Counted from the first letter of the stretch, positions 15,813-24,939 are shown. The stretch: 33,789 bases of DNA from Desulfobacteraceae bacterium (GCA_022340425.1 JAJDNY010000131.1:1-33789); one strand, 5' to 3'. The notes: generated by a model from the sequence alone, not told the origin. Translations and numbers: made by a program.

Positions 15813-16583
15813 ATGAACGCAGCCCTGACCCATCGGACCGGAATGTTGGTGGTTTGGCTTGCTTTTTTCCTGGGCGGTTTTGTATGCTCACAGCCGGCGG
15901 GGGCCGCCGCCACGGTTGACCACGGGATTTACGCCGGGCTGCTCGCCCGCCATGTCCAGGACGGGGTCGTCGACTATGGCGGGTTCAAGGCCGAAGAGCG
16001 CCTCCTTGACCAGTACCTGGACGTGCTGGCGGCGGTCGACCCCCAGCGCCTGGGGCCTGAGGAGCAATTCGCCTTCTACGTCAATGCCTACAACGCCTGG
16101 ACCATCAAACTGATTCTGACCCGCTACCCGGGGATCCGCTCCATCAAGGAGGCGGGTAGCCTGCTGCGCTCGCCCTGGAAAAAGCCGCTGGCCCGCATAG
16201 GCGGCGAGGTGCTGACCCTGGACGAAATCGAGCATGACATCCTGCGCCCCCGCTTCCGCGACCCACGGGTGCATGTCGCCGTCAATTGCGCCTCCAAGGG
16301 GTGCCCGCCGCTGATGGCCGAACCCTTTTACGGGGACCGCCTGGAGGCCCAGCTGGATGCCGCCGCGCACGGCTTCATCAACGACCCCGGCTACAACCGG
16401 CTGGAGGGCGACACCCTGTTCGTCAGTAAGATCTTTCAGTGGTTCGGCGAAGATTTCGACAATGACCCGGCCGCGTTTGTCGCCCGCTACGCCGAAGGTG
16501 AGCTCAAGCAGCGGCTTGACGCCCTCCAGGGCCCGCCGCGGATTCGCTACCTGGACTACGATTGGTCCCTCAACGGCCGCTGA
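15813..16583 (+). CDS. Secreted DUF547 protein
   Basis: 256 residues. A signal peptide ends near AGAAA (residue ~33). The DUF547 pattern follows: YAGLLARHVQDGVVDYGGF, 'FAFYVNAYNAWTIKLIL', and the cysteine motif VNCASKGCPPL. The domain's function is unknown, although a papain-like/transglutaminase relation has been suggested. It is expected in the periplasm. ATG 15813 has GAGAGGAG upstream. The next gene (flavin disulfide oxidoreductase) starts 31 bases after the stop, and then a TVP38 membrane protein, giving a set of three that I believe recurs in other bacteria. Confidence 0.86.
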   Translation: MNAALTHRTGMLVVWLAFFLGGFVCSQPAGAAATVDHGIYAGLLARHVQDGVVDYGGFKAEERLLDQYLDVLAAVDPQRLGPEEQFAFYVNAYNAWTIKLILTRYPGIRSIKEAGSLLRSPWKKPLARIGGEVLTLDEIEHDILRPRFRDPRVHVAVNCASKGCPPLMAEPFYGDRLEAQLDAAAHGFINDPGYNRLEGDTLFVSKIFQWFGEDFDNDPAAFVARYAEGELKQRLDALQGPPRIRYLDYDWSLNGR

Positions 16584-16614
16584 GGGCCGGGGGCAATGGG
16601 AAAGAGAGGCCCGC

Positions 16615-18102
16615 ATGACAGGCTATGATTTCGATATCGGCATCATCGGCGGCGGTGCGGCTGGGCTGACCGTCGCTTCCGGCGCGGCCCAGCTGGGCGC
16701 CAAGACGCTCCTGGTGGAAAAGGAGCACGCCCTGGGCGGAGACTGCCTGCACTTTGGCTGCGTGCCCAGCAAAACCCTGATCCAAACGGCCCGGGTGCGT
16801 CACCTGATGGCGCGCGCGGCCGAATTCGGCCTGCCCCAAACGGCCCCGCCGCCGGTTGATTTTCGCCAGGTGGTAAAGCGCATTCAGGCAGTCATCGCCA
16901 CCATTCAGCAACACGACTCCGAGGAGCGCTTCTGCGGTCTCGGGGTGCGGGTGCTCTTCGGGCAGGCCGAGTTCAGCGACGCCCACGCCATCCGCTTGAA
17001 CGGCAAGACCTATGCGGCCAAATACTGGGTGATCGCAACCGGTTCCTCCCCGGCGCGTCCCCCGATCCCCGGTTTGGAGCGCACGCCGTTCGTCACCAAC
17101 CGCGAGATTTTCGCTCTTGAGCACCAGCCCGCCAGCATGATCGTCCTGGGCGCGGGTCCCATCGGAATCGAGATGTCCCAGGCTTTCAGCCGCCTGGGCA
17201 CCCGGGTGACGGTGGTGGACATGGCCGATCAGATCCTCCCCAAGGAGGACCGGGACATGGCCGATGGCGTGATGGCGACCCTGCAGGCCGAAGGAGTGGC
17301 CTTTCAACTGAACGCCACCGTGCTCAGCACCCGGGATCTGGGCAGCCAGCGGGAAGTGGTGATCCAGGCCCGCGACGGGAAGGAGGTCGCCCTGCAGGCG
17401 GAAACGCTGCTGGTGGCCGTGGGGCGGGTCCCCAACACCTCGGGGATGGGGCTCGAGGGGATCGGTGTGGCGCTCGAGCGCGGCGGGGTGGGGGTGGACA
17501 GTCGGCTGCGCACCAGTCAGAAGCACATTTACGCGGCCGGTGATGTCACCGGCGGCTATCAGTTCACCCACGCCGCAGGCTACGAGGGCGGGATCGTCGT
17601 CAGCAACGCGGTCTTCCACCTGCCGCGCAAGGTGGATTACACCTGGCTGCCGTGGTGCACTTACACCGATCCGGAACTGGCCAGCATCGGCATGAACGAA
17701 AAGGCCGCCTTGGCCGCGGGGATCACCTACACACGCTGGGAGGAGCCCTTCGAGGGCAATGACCGCAGCCTGGCCGAGGGGGAGCGGGCCGGCAAAATCA
17801 AGATGATCCTGGACGCCAGGGACAAGCCCATCGGCGTCCAGATCCTGGGCCCGCATGCCGGGGAGCTGATCAACGAATGGGTGGCGGTCTTAAACGGCAA
17901 GGTCAAGCTCGCGACCCTGGCCTCGGCGGTTCACCCCTACCCGACCCTCGGTGAAATCAGCCGCAAGGTGACCGGCAGCTACTTCTCGCCCAAGGTTTTC
18001 TCGCCGACCGTCAAAAAGGGCCTGAAGCTCTTTTTTCATCTCAAAGGTCGGGCCTGCGCCTGCGACTTGGAGGACCCCGCCTGCGGGGACCACCCGGCCT
18101 GA
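16615..18102 (+). CDS. FAD-dependent pyridine nucleotide-disulphide oxidoreductase, mercuric-reductase-like
   Basis: 495 residues of the class I disulfide reductase family. The FAD motif IGGGAAGLTVASG is at residues 11-23, the redox pair C44/C49 in GGDCLHFGCVPSK, the NAD(P)H-binding GAGPIGIEMSQAF near 180, the second FAD motif IYAAGDVTGG near 305, and the C-terminal dimer motif HPYPTLGEI. A cysteine-rich tail (CACDLEDPAC) ends the protein and may be a second thiol pair. Relatives include MerA and dihydrolipoamide dehydrogenase; the N-terminal metal-binding domain of true MerA is absent, so mercury reduction is not implied. AAAGAGAGG precedes ATG 16615. It sits between DUF547 and TVP38, which suggests a common redox or detoxification role. 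Confidence 0.87.
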   Translation: MTGYDFDIGIIGGGAAGLTVASGAAQLGAKTLLVEKEHALGGDCLHFGCVPSKTLIQTARVRHLMARAAEFGLPQTAPPPVDFRQVVKRIQAVIATIQQHDSEERFCGLGVRVLFGQAEFSDAHAIRLNGKTYAAKYWVIATGSSPARPPIPGLERTPFVTNREIFALEHQPASMIVLGAGPIGIEMSQAFSRLGTRVTVVDMADQILPKEDRDMADGVMATLQAEGVAFQLNATVLSTRDLGSQREVVIQARDGKEVALQAETLLVAVGRVPNTSGMGLEGIGVALERGGVGVDSRLRTSQKHIYAAGDVTGGYQFTHAAGYEGGIVVSNAVFHLPRKVDYTWLPWCTYTDPELASIGMNEKAALAAGITYTRWEEPFEGNDRSLAEGERAGKIKMILDARDKPIGVQILGPHAGELINEWVAVLNGKVKLATLASAVHPYPTLGEISRKVTGSYFSPKVFSPTVKKGLKLFFHLKGRACACDLEDPACGDHPA

Positions 18103-18162
18103 CCTGCCGGGCCCGATGGCCGCCCCGCCCTCGGACCCCGTATTTTGACCGGAGACAGCACC

Positions 18163-18864
18163 ATGGCCCCCCTCACCCAACCGCCCCCAGGGCAAAGGCG
18201 CAAGGCCGCCATCAAAGCGGTCGTCTTCCTGCTGTTTATCGTCGCCGCCCTGGTGGCGGTGCGCTACACGCCCCTGCGAGAATACCTGAGCGCCGAGGCC
18301 CTGGGAGGCTTCCTTGAAGCGGCGGGCATCTGGGCGCCCCTGGTGTTCATCCTGGTCTATACCGTCGGGGTCTGCCTGTTCGTCCCGGGGACCCTCCTGA
18401 CCGGTTTGGGGGCCGCGATTTTCGGGGCCTACTGGGGGTTCGTCTACGTCTGGATCGGAGCCATGGCCGGCGCCAGCCTGGCCTTTTTGATCGGGCGGAC
18501 CCTGGGTCGCGAGTTCGCCGCCTCGCTGATCGGCGACAAGCTCCGCCGCTATGACGAGGCCATCGCCCGCAACGGCTTCGCCACGGTGCTTTACCTGCGG
18601 CTGGTATACTTCCCCTTCACCCCCATGAACTTCGGCATGGGCCTGACCCAGGTGCGCTTTTGGGACTATTTTGCGGGCACGGGGTTGGGGATTCTGGTGG
18701 GGACCTTCATCTTCACCTTCTTCATCGGGACCCTCAAGGAGATCTGGGCCTCCGGCAACTGGGGTGGGCTCCTCTCCTTCAAGGTCTTTTTTTCCATCGG
18801 TTTGTTTGTTTTTTCATTTTTTATCCCCAGGCTGATCAAAAAACTGCGCGGCGCGGCCGGCTAG
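18163..18864 (+). CDS. TVP38/TMEM64 family membrane protein (VTT domain)
   Basis: 233 residues with five to six membrane segments. The region 'CLFVPGTLLTGLGAAIFGAY' followed by 'GASLAFLIGRTLGREFA' is the VTT/DedA-like core with its re-entrant glycine-rich loops. It lies in the inner membrane; homologues include lipid scramblase-related proteins, but the bacterial substrates are not settled. ATG 18163 has GGAG (18151-18154) upstream, better than TTG 18145. The gene follows the disulfide oxidoreductase by 60 bases; the pair is common and sometimes fused, which supports a functional link. Confidence 0.87.
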   Translation: MAPLTQPPPGQRRKAAIKAVVFLLFIVAALVAVRYTPLREYLSAEALGGFLEAAGIWAPLVFILVYTVGVCLFVPGTLLTGLGAAIFGAYWGFVYVWIGAMAGASLAFLIGRTLGREFAASLIGDKLRRYDEAIARNGFATVLYLRLVYFPFTPMNFGMGLTQVRFWDYFAGTGLGILVGTFIFTFFIGTLKEIWASGNWGGLLSFKVFFSIGLFVFSFFIPRLIKKLRGAAG

Positions 18865-18929
18865 ACCCGCGGGGGCCTGCGCTGCGGGGATAACGGGGGC
18901 GTGGGGCATTTTTTTTGCGGAGGCATCGG

Positions 18930-19916
18930 ATGCGGAAGCTTATCGACGGGATGCTGGCCAGCCTGGCGCTGCTGGCGCTAACCGGCTGTGTGGCCCCCCA
19001 GGTGAACCTCTTTCGGGACGGGACGGCGCCGCTCCGGGAATTCACCATCCAGGGCCAGGGGCGTGCGAAAATTCTGGTGATTTCCATCCGGGGCGTGATC
19101 TCGAGCGAACCCGATGAACGGATCTTGGGGGGCGTTCGCCCCAGCCTGCTGCAGGATACCGTCGCCCAGCTGCGGCGGGCCGGCGACGACCCAAACATCC
19201 GCGCCCTGGTGCTCAAGATAGAATCCCCGGGTGGATCGGTGACCGCCAGCGATATCCTCTACCACGAGATTGTCGCGTACAAGGAAAAGGCCAGGGTGCC
19301 GGTGGTGGCGGCGCTGATGGATCTGGCGACCTCCGGGGGGTACTACGTGGCCTTGCCGGCCGACCATATCGTGGCCCACCCCACCACCGTTACCGGCAGC
19401 ATCGGGGTGGTCTTCATGCACCCCAAGGTCGGCGGTCTGATGGACAAGCTGGGCCTTGGGATCGAGGTCAACAAATCGGGGCTTAACAAGGACATGGCTT
19501 CGCCCTTTCGCGAATCCACCCCGGCCGAGCGCCAGATGCTGCAAACCCTGACCGAGGAACTGGGCCAGCGCTTTATGGACCTGGTGATCCACCACCGTCC
19601 GTTGGCGGCCGCGCACCTGGCCGACATCGCCACAGCGCGGGTCTATCTGGCAGCCCAGGCGCTGGCGTACAATTTGGTGGACCAGATCGGATATCTCGAC
19701 GCGGCCTTATCCGGGGCCCGCAAGCTGGCCGGACTGCCCCAGGACGCTCGGGTGGTGGTCTATCGCCGGACCGAGTTTGCCGACGACAACCTCTACAACC
19801 CGGCCAGTGCGCATGCCGGCGGCCGATCGGAGGCGCTGGTGAATCTCGGTCTTCCGCGCGCCGTGACCTCCCCGTCGGCGGGGTTTTACTACCTCTGGGC
19901 CCCGGCTGGCCTGTGA
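18930..19916 (+). CDS. sppA: Signal peptide peptidase SppA-type serine protease, lipoprotein
   Basis: 328 residues. The N-terminus MRKLIDGMLASLALLALTGC is a lipoprotein signal (LTGC box). The S49 peptidase domain shows the oxyanion strand 'ALVLKIESPGGSVTAS', nucleophile S135 in DLATSGGYYVA, 'HIVAHPTTVTGSIGVV', and the general-base lysine K187 in SGLNKDMASPFR. The catalytic Ser/Lys pair is therefore intact. The family cleaves remnant signal peptides and other membrane peptides; a lipid-anchored short form would act on the periplasmic face. GGAGG precedes ATG 18930; the earlier TTG 18915 is less likely. It may share the transcript of the TVP38 gene. Confidence 0.88.
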   Translation: MRKLIDGMLASLALLALTGCVAPQVNLFRDGTAPLREFTIQGQGRAKILVISIRGVISSEPDERILGGVRPSLLQDTVAQLRRAGDDPNIRALVLKIESPGGSVTASDILYHEIVAYKEKARVPVVAALMDLATSGGYYVALPADHIVAHPTTVTGSIGVVFMHPKVGGLMDKLGLGIEVNKSGLNKDMASPFRESTPAERQMLQTLTEELGQRFMDLVIHHRPLAAAHLADIATARVYLAAQALAYNLVDQIGYLDAALSGARKLAGLPQDARVVVYRRTEFADDNLYNPASAHAGGRSEALVNLGLPRAVTSPSAGFYYLWAPAGL

Positions 19917-19951
19917 CGTTCGGTTTCGAATGCGATTGCGCCGGCGGCGCG

Positions 19952-21307
19952 CTAGAGATCCTTCAGCAGGATGTTGGCCGGGCTGGCCTCGAGTTCCTTT
20001 TGAAACGCCGCCAGGGATTTCGCGACGCCGTCTTTTTCGTCTGCCGCCGCACCCTCGGCCGGCAGAGGGCCGCCGCGTTTGTCGAGAGCCTCTACGAGAT
20101 AGGCGATGGTCAAAAGGTGAATGTCCCGGGCCGGCTGAAAAGCCGGCTCCTTGCTTTTGGGGCCACGGGTTTCGCTGAAGGTCCCGCTCTCCAGCAGGTT
20201 CCGCAGAATCCGACCGACCAGGTCAGGCGGCAGTGATAGCTGTCGGACGAGCTCCGTGCGGGTCAGGGGGGGATCGCCTGCGGCAAACCTCCTGACCATC
20301 AGGCGGGCGGCCTCGAGGGTCAGCAGACGCAGGCGGTAGGGGCTGAGGTGGTTCCATTGGCGCTCCGCCTCGCAGTTCTCCAGATTTTGCTGGGCAAAGG
20401 CGATCTGCGCCCCGAGCAGCACGATCAGCCAGCTGATCTGCAGCCAGATCAGAAAAAGCGGCAGCGCCGTGAAGCTGCCGTAAATCGCGTTGTGACGCGC
20501 CACCCCCACCTGAAATTCGATGTAGGCCACCTGGGACAGTTGAAAGAGAGTGCCCGCGATCACCCCGCCCAGAATACCGGCGCCAAACTTGACCCGGGTG
20601 TTGGGAATCAGGATGTAGAGAAACGAAAACAGGATCCAGATCAGGAAGAATGGCAGAATTTTGAGGCCTAAAAAAATCACCCCGCTGAAATAGCCCAGCA
20701 GGGCCACGCGCTCGGTGATGTTCGTCACCTGGGTGTTAATAAAGACTGTGGCGCTGCTGGACATGATCATCAGCAGCGGCGAGATCAGCATAATGGCCTG
20801 GTAGTCGCTGAATTTACGCCAGTAGCCGCGGGTCTCCCGGACGCGCCAAATGGCGTTGAAGGAGGCTTCGATATGGCCCAGCACCTTGACCACCGACCAG
20901 AAGAGGGCCGCCACGCCGAAGCCGGCCACCAGGCCGCCGCGGGTGTTTTCCAGCATGCGGTTGGCGAAGGTGATCAACCAGCTCAGCACTTCCTGTTGGC
21001 CATAGAGCTCCTCCATGAGCCGTCTTTCCAGCAGTCTTTCGAAGCCGAAGCCCTTGGCGATCCCAAAGGCCATGGCCAGGACCGGCACGATGGAGAGGAT
21101 CGAGTAAAAGGTCAGGGCGGAAGCGTGCAGCGTGCAGTTGTTGGCCTGAAAGCCCCTGGTGGCCTCCAGCAGCACCCGGACGGGTCTCGGCAGCCGGGTC
21201 TTGCGTGGCGATCCGGGCTGCAGAGCCACCCCCCCGGCGCCCCTGCCCAGGTAACCGATCAACTGCGAATAAAGGTCGCGAATTTTCTGGGCCGCTTTCC
21301 TGATCAC
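19952..21307 (-). CDS. YihY/BrkB family membrane protein with C-terminal winged-helix-like region
   Basis: 451 residues. The YihY fold spans ~45-320: 'NNCTLHASALTFYSILSIVPVLAMAFG', written here as the landmark NNCTL...AFG, the conserved 'FNAIWRV' and 'SPLLMIMSSS', and the last pair around 'YGSFTALPLFLIWLQISWLIVLLGAQ' (landmark YGSF...LLGAQ). About six membrane helices are expected. The C-terminal ~120 residues are soluble and contain a helix-turn-helix-like stretch, TRTELVRQLSLPPDLVGRI. Once annotated as RNase BN, the family has no proven activity. Start GTG 21307 overlaps the DUF4126 stop by four bases (GTGA), so translation is coupled. Confidence 0.86.
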   Translation of the reverse strand: MIRKAAQKIRDLYSQLIGYLGRGAGGVALQPGSPRKTRLPRPVRVLLEATRGFQANNCTLHASALTFYSILSIVPVLAMAFGIAKGFGFERLLERRLMEELYGQQEVLSWLITFANRMLENTRGGLVAGFGVAALFWSVVKVLGHIEASFNAIWRVRETRGYWRKFSDYQAIMLISPLLMIMSSSATVFINTQVTNITERVALLGYFSGVIFLGLKILPFFLIWILFSFLYILIPNTRVKFGAGILGGVIAGTLFQLSQVAYIEFQVGVARHNAIYGSFTALPLFLIWLQISWLIVLLGAQIAFAQQNLENCEAERQWNHLSPYRLRLLTLEAARLMVRRFAAGDPPLTRTELVRQLSLPPDLVGRILRNLLESGTFSETRGPKSKEPAFQPARDIHLLTIAYLVEALDKRGGPLPAEGAAADEKDGVAKSLAAFQKELEASPANILLKDL

Positions 21308-21945
21308 GGCTCAACCCGCTTTCCGCCCTCCAGCTTCGGCTTGGGCCCCAGCCATTGGCCGATGGCCGCGAAAACCCGCTTAATGCCCCTCCACAGTTTG
21401 GGCAGCAGCCAGATCATCAGCAAAACAAACAGCGCCAGCAGCCCGATGAAAAGCCAGGGGTAGTGCAGCGCCGTCCACAGGCCGGCCACCACCAGAAGGT
21501 CTTCGGCCACCGATGCGCTCCAATTGCTGACGGGCTCCGGGGAGGTGTTGATCAAGGCCCGCGCACCGGCCTTGGTGGCATGGGCCCCCGCGGCCAGGCC
21601 GCCGCCTATGATGGCGGCCGCCAGGGCCACGCCCGGGTTGACATCCCCCACGGCACCGGCGGCCAGCAGCGCCCCCGCCGGAATTCGGACAAAGGTGTGG
21701 AGCGCATCCCAGGTGGTGTCCACGCCCGGAATCTTGTCGGTCACGAATTCTACAAGGTACATGGCGCCCGCGGCCAAGAGCACCAGCGGGTTGGTCAATA
21801 TCAGCAGGTCCGGCGGAAGGACGATGGAGCCCGTGGCCCCCATCAGCCCCAGCATGAAAATAGCGGCGTATAGATTGATCCCGCTGGCCCAGCCAACGCC
21901 CATGGTGAGGGCGATGATATTGGCGACGCTGTTGAGTTCGTTCAT
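21304..21945 (-). CDS. DUF4126 membrane protein
   Basis: 213 residues, strongly hydrophobic with about five to six membrane segments. The N-terminus 'GVGWASGINLYAAIFMLGL' and 'DKIPGVDTTWDALHTFVRIP' with the following 'AGALLAAGAVG' are the family's conserved features. Function unknown; inner membrane. I chose ATG 21945 with AAGGAAG upstream instead of 21969. It is the first gene of a two-gene unit with the YihY gene, which overlaps it by four bases. Confidence 0.85.
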   Translation of the reverse strand: MNELNSVANIIALTMGVGWASGINLYAAIFMLGLMGATGSIVLPPDLLILTNPLVLLAAGAMYLVEFVTDKIPGVDTTWDALHTFVRIPAGALLAAGAVGDVNPGVALAAAIIGGGLAAGAHATKAGARALINTSPEPVSNWSASVAEDLLVVAGLWTALHYPWLFIGLLALFVLLMIWLLPKLWRGIKRVFAAIGQWLGPKPKLEGGKRVEP

Positions 21946-22105
21946 TGAGGCAACTTCCTTTCCGGCCACGTTGGCTCTCGGGGATGCCGTGGCCCTGCCG
22001 TCCGTAATGTTTCTTTATATACTATAAATTTAATTTGTTGCCATATTTTAAATAAAAATTTGGTTTAAGTTTGTGGCCCTCCGTCGACGACGCCCGCAGC
22101 GGGTA
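21946..22105 (-). promoter_or_regulatory. AT-rich leader of the DUF4126-yihY unit
   Basis: 160 bases between two minus-strand genes. The stretch 22008-22072 is very AT-rich compared with everything around it and contains several overlapping -10-like elements on the minus strand (TATAGT, TATATA). A promoter here is likely, but I could not pick one hexamer pair with confidence. Confidence 0.4.
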
Positions 22106-23209
22106 TCATTCCCGGTCGACGGCAGTTTCAGGCATGATTACCAGGCTTTGTCCCGGCTGGATCGGTTGCGCCATTTCGATTCGGTTCCAGATCAGCAGGG
22201 CCTTCAACGGGACGGCGAACTTTTGGGCGATGGCGCTCAGGTTGTCCCCCGGTTGAACGGTGTAGGATCGGCCCCGGAGGCTGGCGAGATAGCCTTTGAC
22301 CAGCTCCTCGAAGCGGGGGTGGAAACCCTCGGCCATGCCGGCGGGCAGAAGCAGCCTGTGGCGACCAGCTTCGAGGAAGTGGCCGCGGATCTCCGGGTTG
22401 AGGTCTTTGATCTGCTTGAAAACGGTTCCCGCGGCCTTGGCGATCAGTCGAATCGGCACCTCCTGAAAACAGTCCAGGGTGATGGCGTCGGTGGGGGTTT
22501 CGGGGTAGAAGTCGGCTTCGCTCAGATGAAAACCGTAGCGCTCCGGTTCGGAGAAAATCAGCTTGATGGCGATAATCCGGAAAATATAGCGCTGGGTTTC
22601 CAGAGGAAGGTAAAGCCGGTAATAATCGCGGGTTTCCTGTTCGAGGATCTCTGCCCACAGTCCCTCCTCGCCCATATTGAAGGCGGCCATGGCCAGGGCC
22701 CAGGACCCGAAGGTTTCATGCAGCGCTATCAGGTAGCGCAGGGCCGCGTCGGTGGCGGCCTGGAAGTTGCGGCGCTGATCCAGGTGGTCGTCCACCACCA
22801 GCCCGTAGCGGCGCGCGGTCTCCGGCATGAATTGCCAGTAGCCCATGGCCCCCTTGGGAGAGCCGGCGTGGGGGCGCAGGGCGCTTTCCGCTATGGCCAG
22901 GTATTTGAGGTCATCGGGCATTTGGCGGTCTTTGAGACTCTGGCTGATGTGGGGCAGGTAGCGCCGGGAGCGCTTGAGCCAGAGGATCACCTGGGGGCGG
23001 TCGTCCAGGGTGAGCAGAAACTCCTTTTCAAAGCGCTCGCGGATCTCCTGACGCTCCAGGGGGACCGCCTCGTCGCAGAGGCTCGGGGTCTGATGCCCGG
23101 TAATGGCCGAAAGCAGGGAGGTGTCGGCCGCGGGAGACGGCGGGTTCCCCAGGGCGGGGCTGGTGGCAAATGCCGCCCCCAGAAAGAGCCAAAAAAAGAT
23201 CATGGGCAT
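22106..23209 (-). CDS. MltD-like lytic transglycosylase with LysM domain
   Basis: 367 residues. A signal peptide occupies the first ~21 residues. The GH23 (SLT) domain spans ~85-230, with catalytic E108 in YLAIAESALRP, then 'GAMGYWQFMPETARRYGL' and 'ALAMAAFNMG'. A single C-terminal LysM (about 313-357; YTVQPGDNLSAIAQKF) binds peptidoglycan. The enzyme cleaves glycan strands with 1,6-anhydro product formation in the periplasm; E. coli MltD has two LysM copies and is longer. ATG 23209 has GAGG upstream. It lies 41 bases after the YcaO gene and may be read from the same transcript. Confidence 0.9.
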   Translation of the reverse strand: MPMIFFWLFLGAAFATSPALGNPPSPAADTSLLSAITGHQTPSLCDEAVPLERQEIRERFEKEFLLTLDDRPQVILWLKRSRRYLPHISQSLKDRQMPDDLKYLAIAESALRPHAGSPKGAMGYWQFMPETARRYGLVVDDHLDQRRNFQAATDAALRYLIALHETFGSWALAMAAFNMGEEGLWAEILEQETRDYYRLYLPLETQRYIFRIIAIKLIFSEPERYGFHLSEADFYPETPTDAITLDCFQEVPIRLIAKAAGTVFKQIKDLNPEIRGHFLEAGRHRLLLPAGMAEGFHPRFEELVKGYLASLRGRSYTVQPGDNLSAIAQKFAVPLKALLIWNRIEMAQPIQPGQSLVIMPETAVDRE

Positions 23210-23250
23210 GCAGGCCTCGCTTCATCCGGCTGGCGGCGCAGCCCGTCGGC

Positions 23251-24939
23251 TCACAACGGGGTTGGGCCCCAGGCGCGCAGATAGTTGCGATATAGTCGTG
23301 GGCTGACCCGTGAGAAGCCGTCAAAATCGGCCATTAACTCAAGGCCCGGCACCAGGGCCTTGACCACCGGAAACCCGATGTCCCGGCGGGTCAAGTCGAT
23401 ATAGACCGGTTCAAACCCGTTGGCTGCCAGCAGAGCTTCCAGCAGGGCCAGATCGCCCTCCGCATGGCCGGTGGCATAGTCCGGCAGCGCTTCCAACCGG
23501 CGCACCGGGTAGACAGCAGCCGGCGGCCGGGACGGCGGTCCGTAGGGATAGGGGTAGGGGGTTTCGGTCAGGGCCGAAATCACCGCCCGCTTGCCGTCCA
23601 GGTGGGCGCCGGTCCCCTTGATGATGTGCCCCTCACGGGTGACCACGAAGCATTTGAAGCACGGGACCCCCAATTCCGAGGTCAGGTCCTGGAAAACCGG
23701 ATGGATGCCGCGGTCGCGGTAATCGGCCAGCAGAGCGGCGAGACGGGCATCGGCGGTTTCCAGCCGGAAGCAGCGGTCCGGGCTGAAGGGCACGGTGGCT
23801 TCACAGTCACGCTCGATGACCTCCAGCAGGGCGCTCACCCCGGCTTCAGCGGGGGTGTTGCCCGACGCCAGGCCGGTTGAGCCCAGGCCGCTGAAAAGCT
23901 GGGTTTCATCCAGGTTGCAGAAAAGAAAAACGCTCTGGGCCGGCACCCACAGCGGCCGTCCGCTGCTGGTCAGCCCACGCAGCCAGTGAAGCGGGGTGTT
24001 GCGGTAGGACGTCTCCAAACCCAACCGGTTGGGGTCCAAGGCATCCGCACCGTCGGCGCGCAGATCGCTCCAGCGTGCCCGGACCAGCGCATGGGCTGTC
24101 GTGTAGCTGCGAACCCTGCCATCTTCAAAGCTGGCAAAGGCCGAGCAGCGCTCCACGATCTCCATGGCGTAGGAGGCCCTGGCCGCCTCCAGGCTCAGAC
24201 CCCGTCCATAACTGGTCTGGATGCCTGAAAAAGAAAAATCCAGTTGGCCGTTTCGGACCCGTGTTGTGAGCTGCCATTTTCGCAAAAGGGCGATGGGGCT
24301 AAGCGATGCCACATGGCGCATTTCTATATCCGCCAGAAGCCCAAGATCCTCCAGGCGCGTCAGTGCGGCTGCGGCGGTGTCCTCCGGCGCAGGCGGCGGC
24401 GCAGCGTGATCCCGCGGCGCGGCCCCCCCCAGGGTCTTGACGTGAACCCCCTGGGCCGGGGGCAGCAGCGCGTCGTCATAGCACGGCTCCAGGGCAATTT
24501 GCGCCGGGTCGGGAAGGGGGCGGTGGTTGAGGATGTTGTCCGCGAAAATGCGGATCCACCGCTGATGACGGTCGCGGTCCGGGCGAAGCTGAAAGGAGAG
24601 AATAATCTGCGGCGTGTGGGCCGCGAGGACGCTGGTGCGCCCGGGGTCCAGGGCGCTGCGGCAGTCGGCCAGATCGGGGCTCAGTAGGATCGCCTCGTGC
24701 AGCAGGGCTTCCAGGACCGGGTCGCAGCCGTCGGCCTGCGCCAGCAGGGCTTGAATCTTGGGCGGGTCGAAAGCCGACACCTGCTCCAGCGCATATTTGT
24801 GCATGAAGCTGTCCAGCGGCTTTTGGCGCAGGTAGGCCATGGCGTCTTCCCAGGAGGTCGGCGCCACCGGAAGACAGGCGAAGTAGCCGGTCCCGGCAGC
24901 CGTGGACTGCAGGCGCAGCTCGTAGTCTGTTTTGGGCAT
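23251..24939 (-). CDS. Stand-alone YcaO-domain protein
   Basis: 562 residues. The first ~170 residues are helical and unassigned. From ~200 onward is a YcaO domain: 'GRGLSLEAARASYAMEIVER' (first ATP/Mg Glu pair), then 'GLASGNTPAEAGVSALLEVI' followed by ERD (about 360-379, the most conserved signature), and 'SELGVPCFKCFV'. The protein ends in GPTPL, close to the proline-rich tail that is catalytic in cyclodehydratases. YcaO enzymes use ATP to activate peptide amides; products are azolines, thioamides or, for E. coli YcaO, help in RimO-dependent methylthiolation of ribosomal protein S12. No TfuA, E1-like partner, dehydrogenase or precursor peptide was found nearby. ATG 24939 has a weak ribosome site. 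Confidence 0.86.
   Translation of the reverse strand: MPKTDYELRLQSTAAGTGYFACLPVAPTSWEDAMAYLRQKPLDSFMHKYALEQVSAFDPPKIQALLAQADGCDPVLEALLHEAILLSPDLADCRSALDPGRTSVLAAHTPQIILSFQLRPDRDRHQRWIRIFADNILNHRPLPDPAQIALEPCYDDALLPPAQGVHVKTLGGAAPRDHAAPPPAPEDTAAAALTRLEDLGLLADIEMRHVASLSPIALLRKWQLTTRVRNGQLDFSFSGIQTSYGRGLSLEAARASYAMEIVERCSAFASFEDGRVRSYTTAHALVRARWSDLRADGADALDPNRLGLETSYRNTPLHWLRGLTSSGRPLWVPAQSVFLFCNLDETQLFSGLGSTGLASGNTPAEAGVSALLEVIERDCEATVPFSPDRCFRLETADARLAALLADYRDRGIHPVFQDLTSELGVPCFKCFVVTREGHIIKGTGAHLDGKRAVISALTETPYPYPYGPPSRPPAAVYPVRRLEALPDYATGHAEGDLALLEALLAANGFEPVYIDLTRRDIGFPVVKALVPGLELMADFDGFSRVSPRLYRNYLRAWGPTPL

Noticed and set aside
14303-17856. Long minus-strand frames (14303-15370 and 16570-17856)
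   Set aside because: His/Gly/Asp-rich antisense shadows of the acyl-CoA synthetase and the disulfide oxidoreductase.
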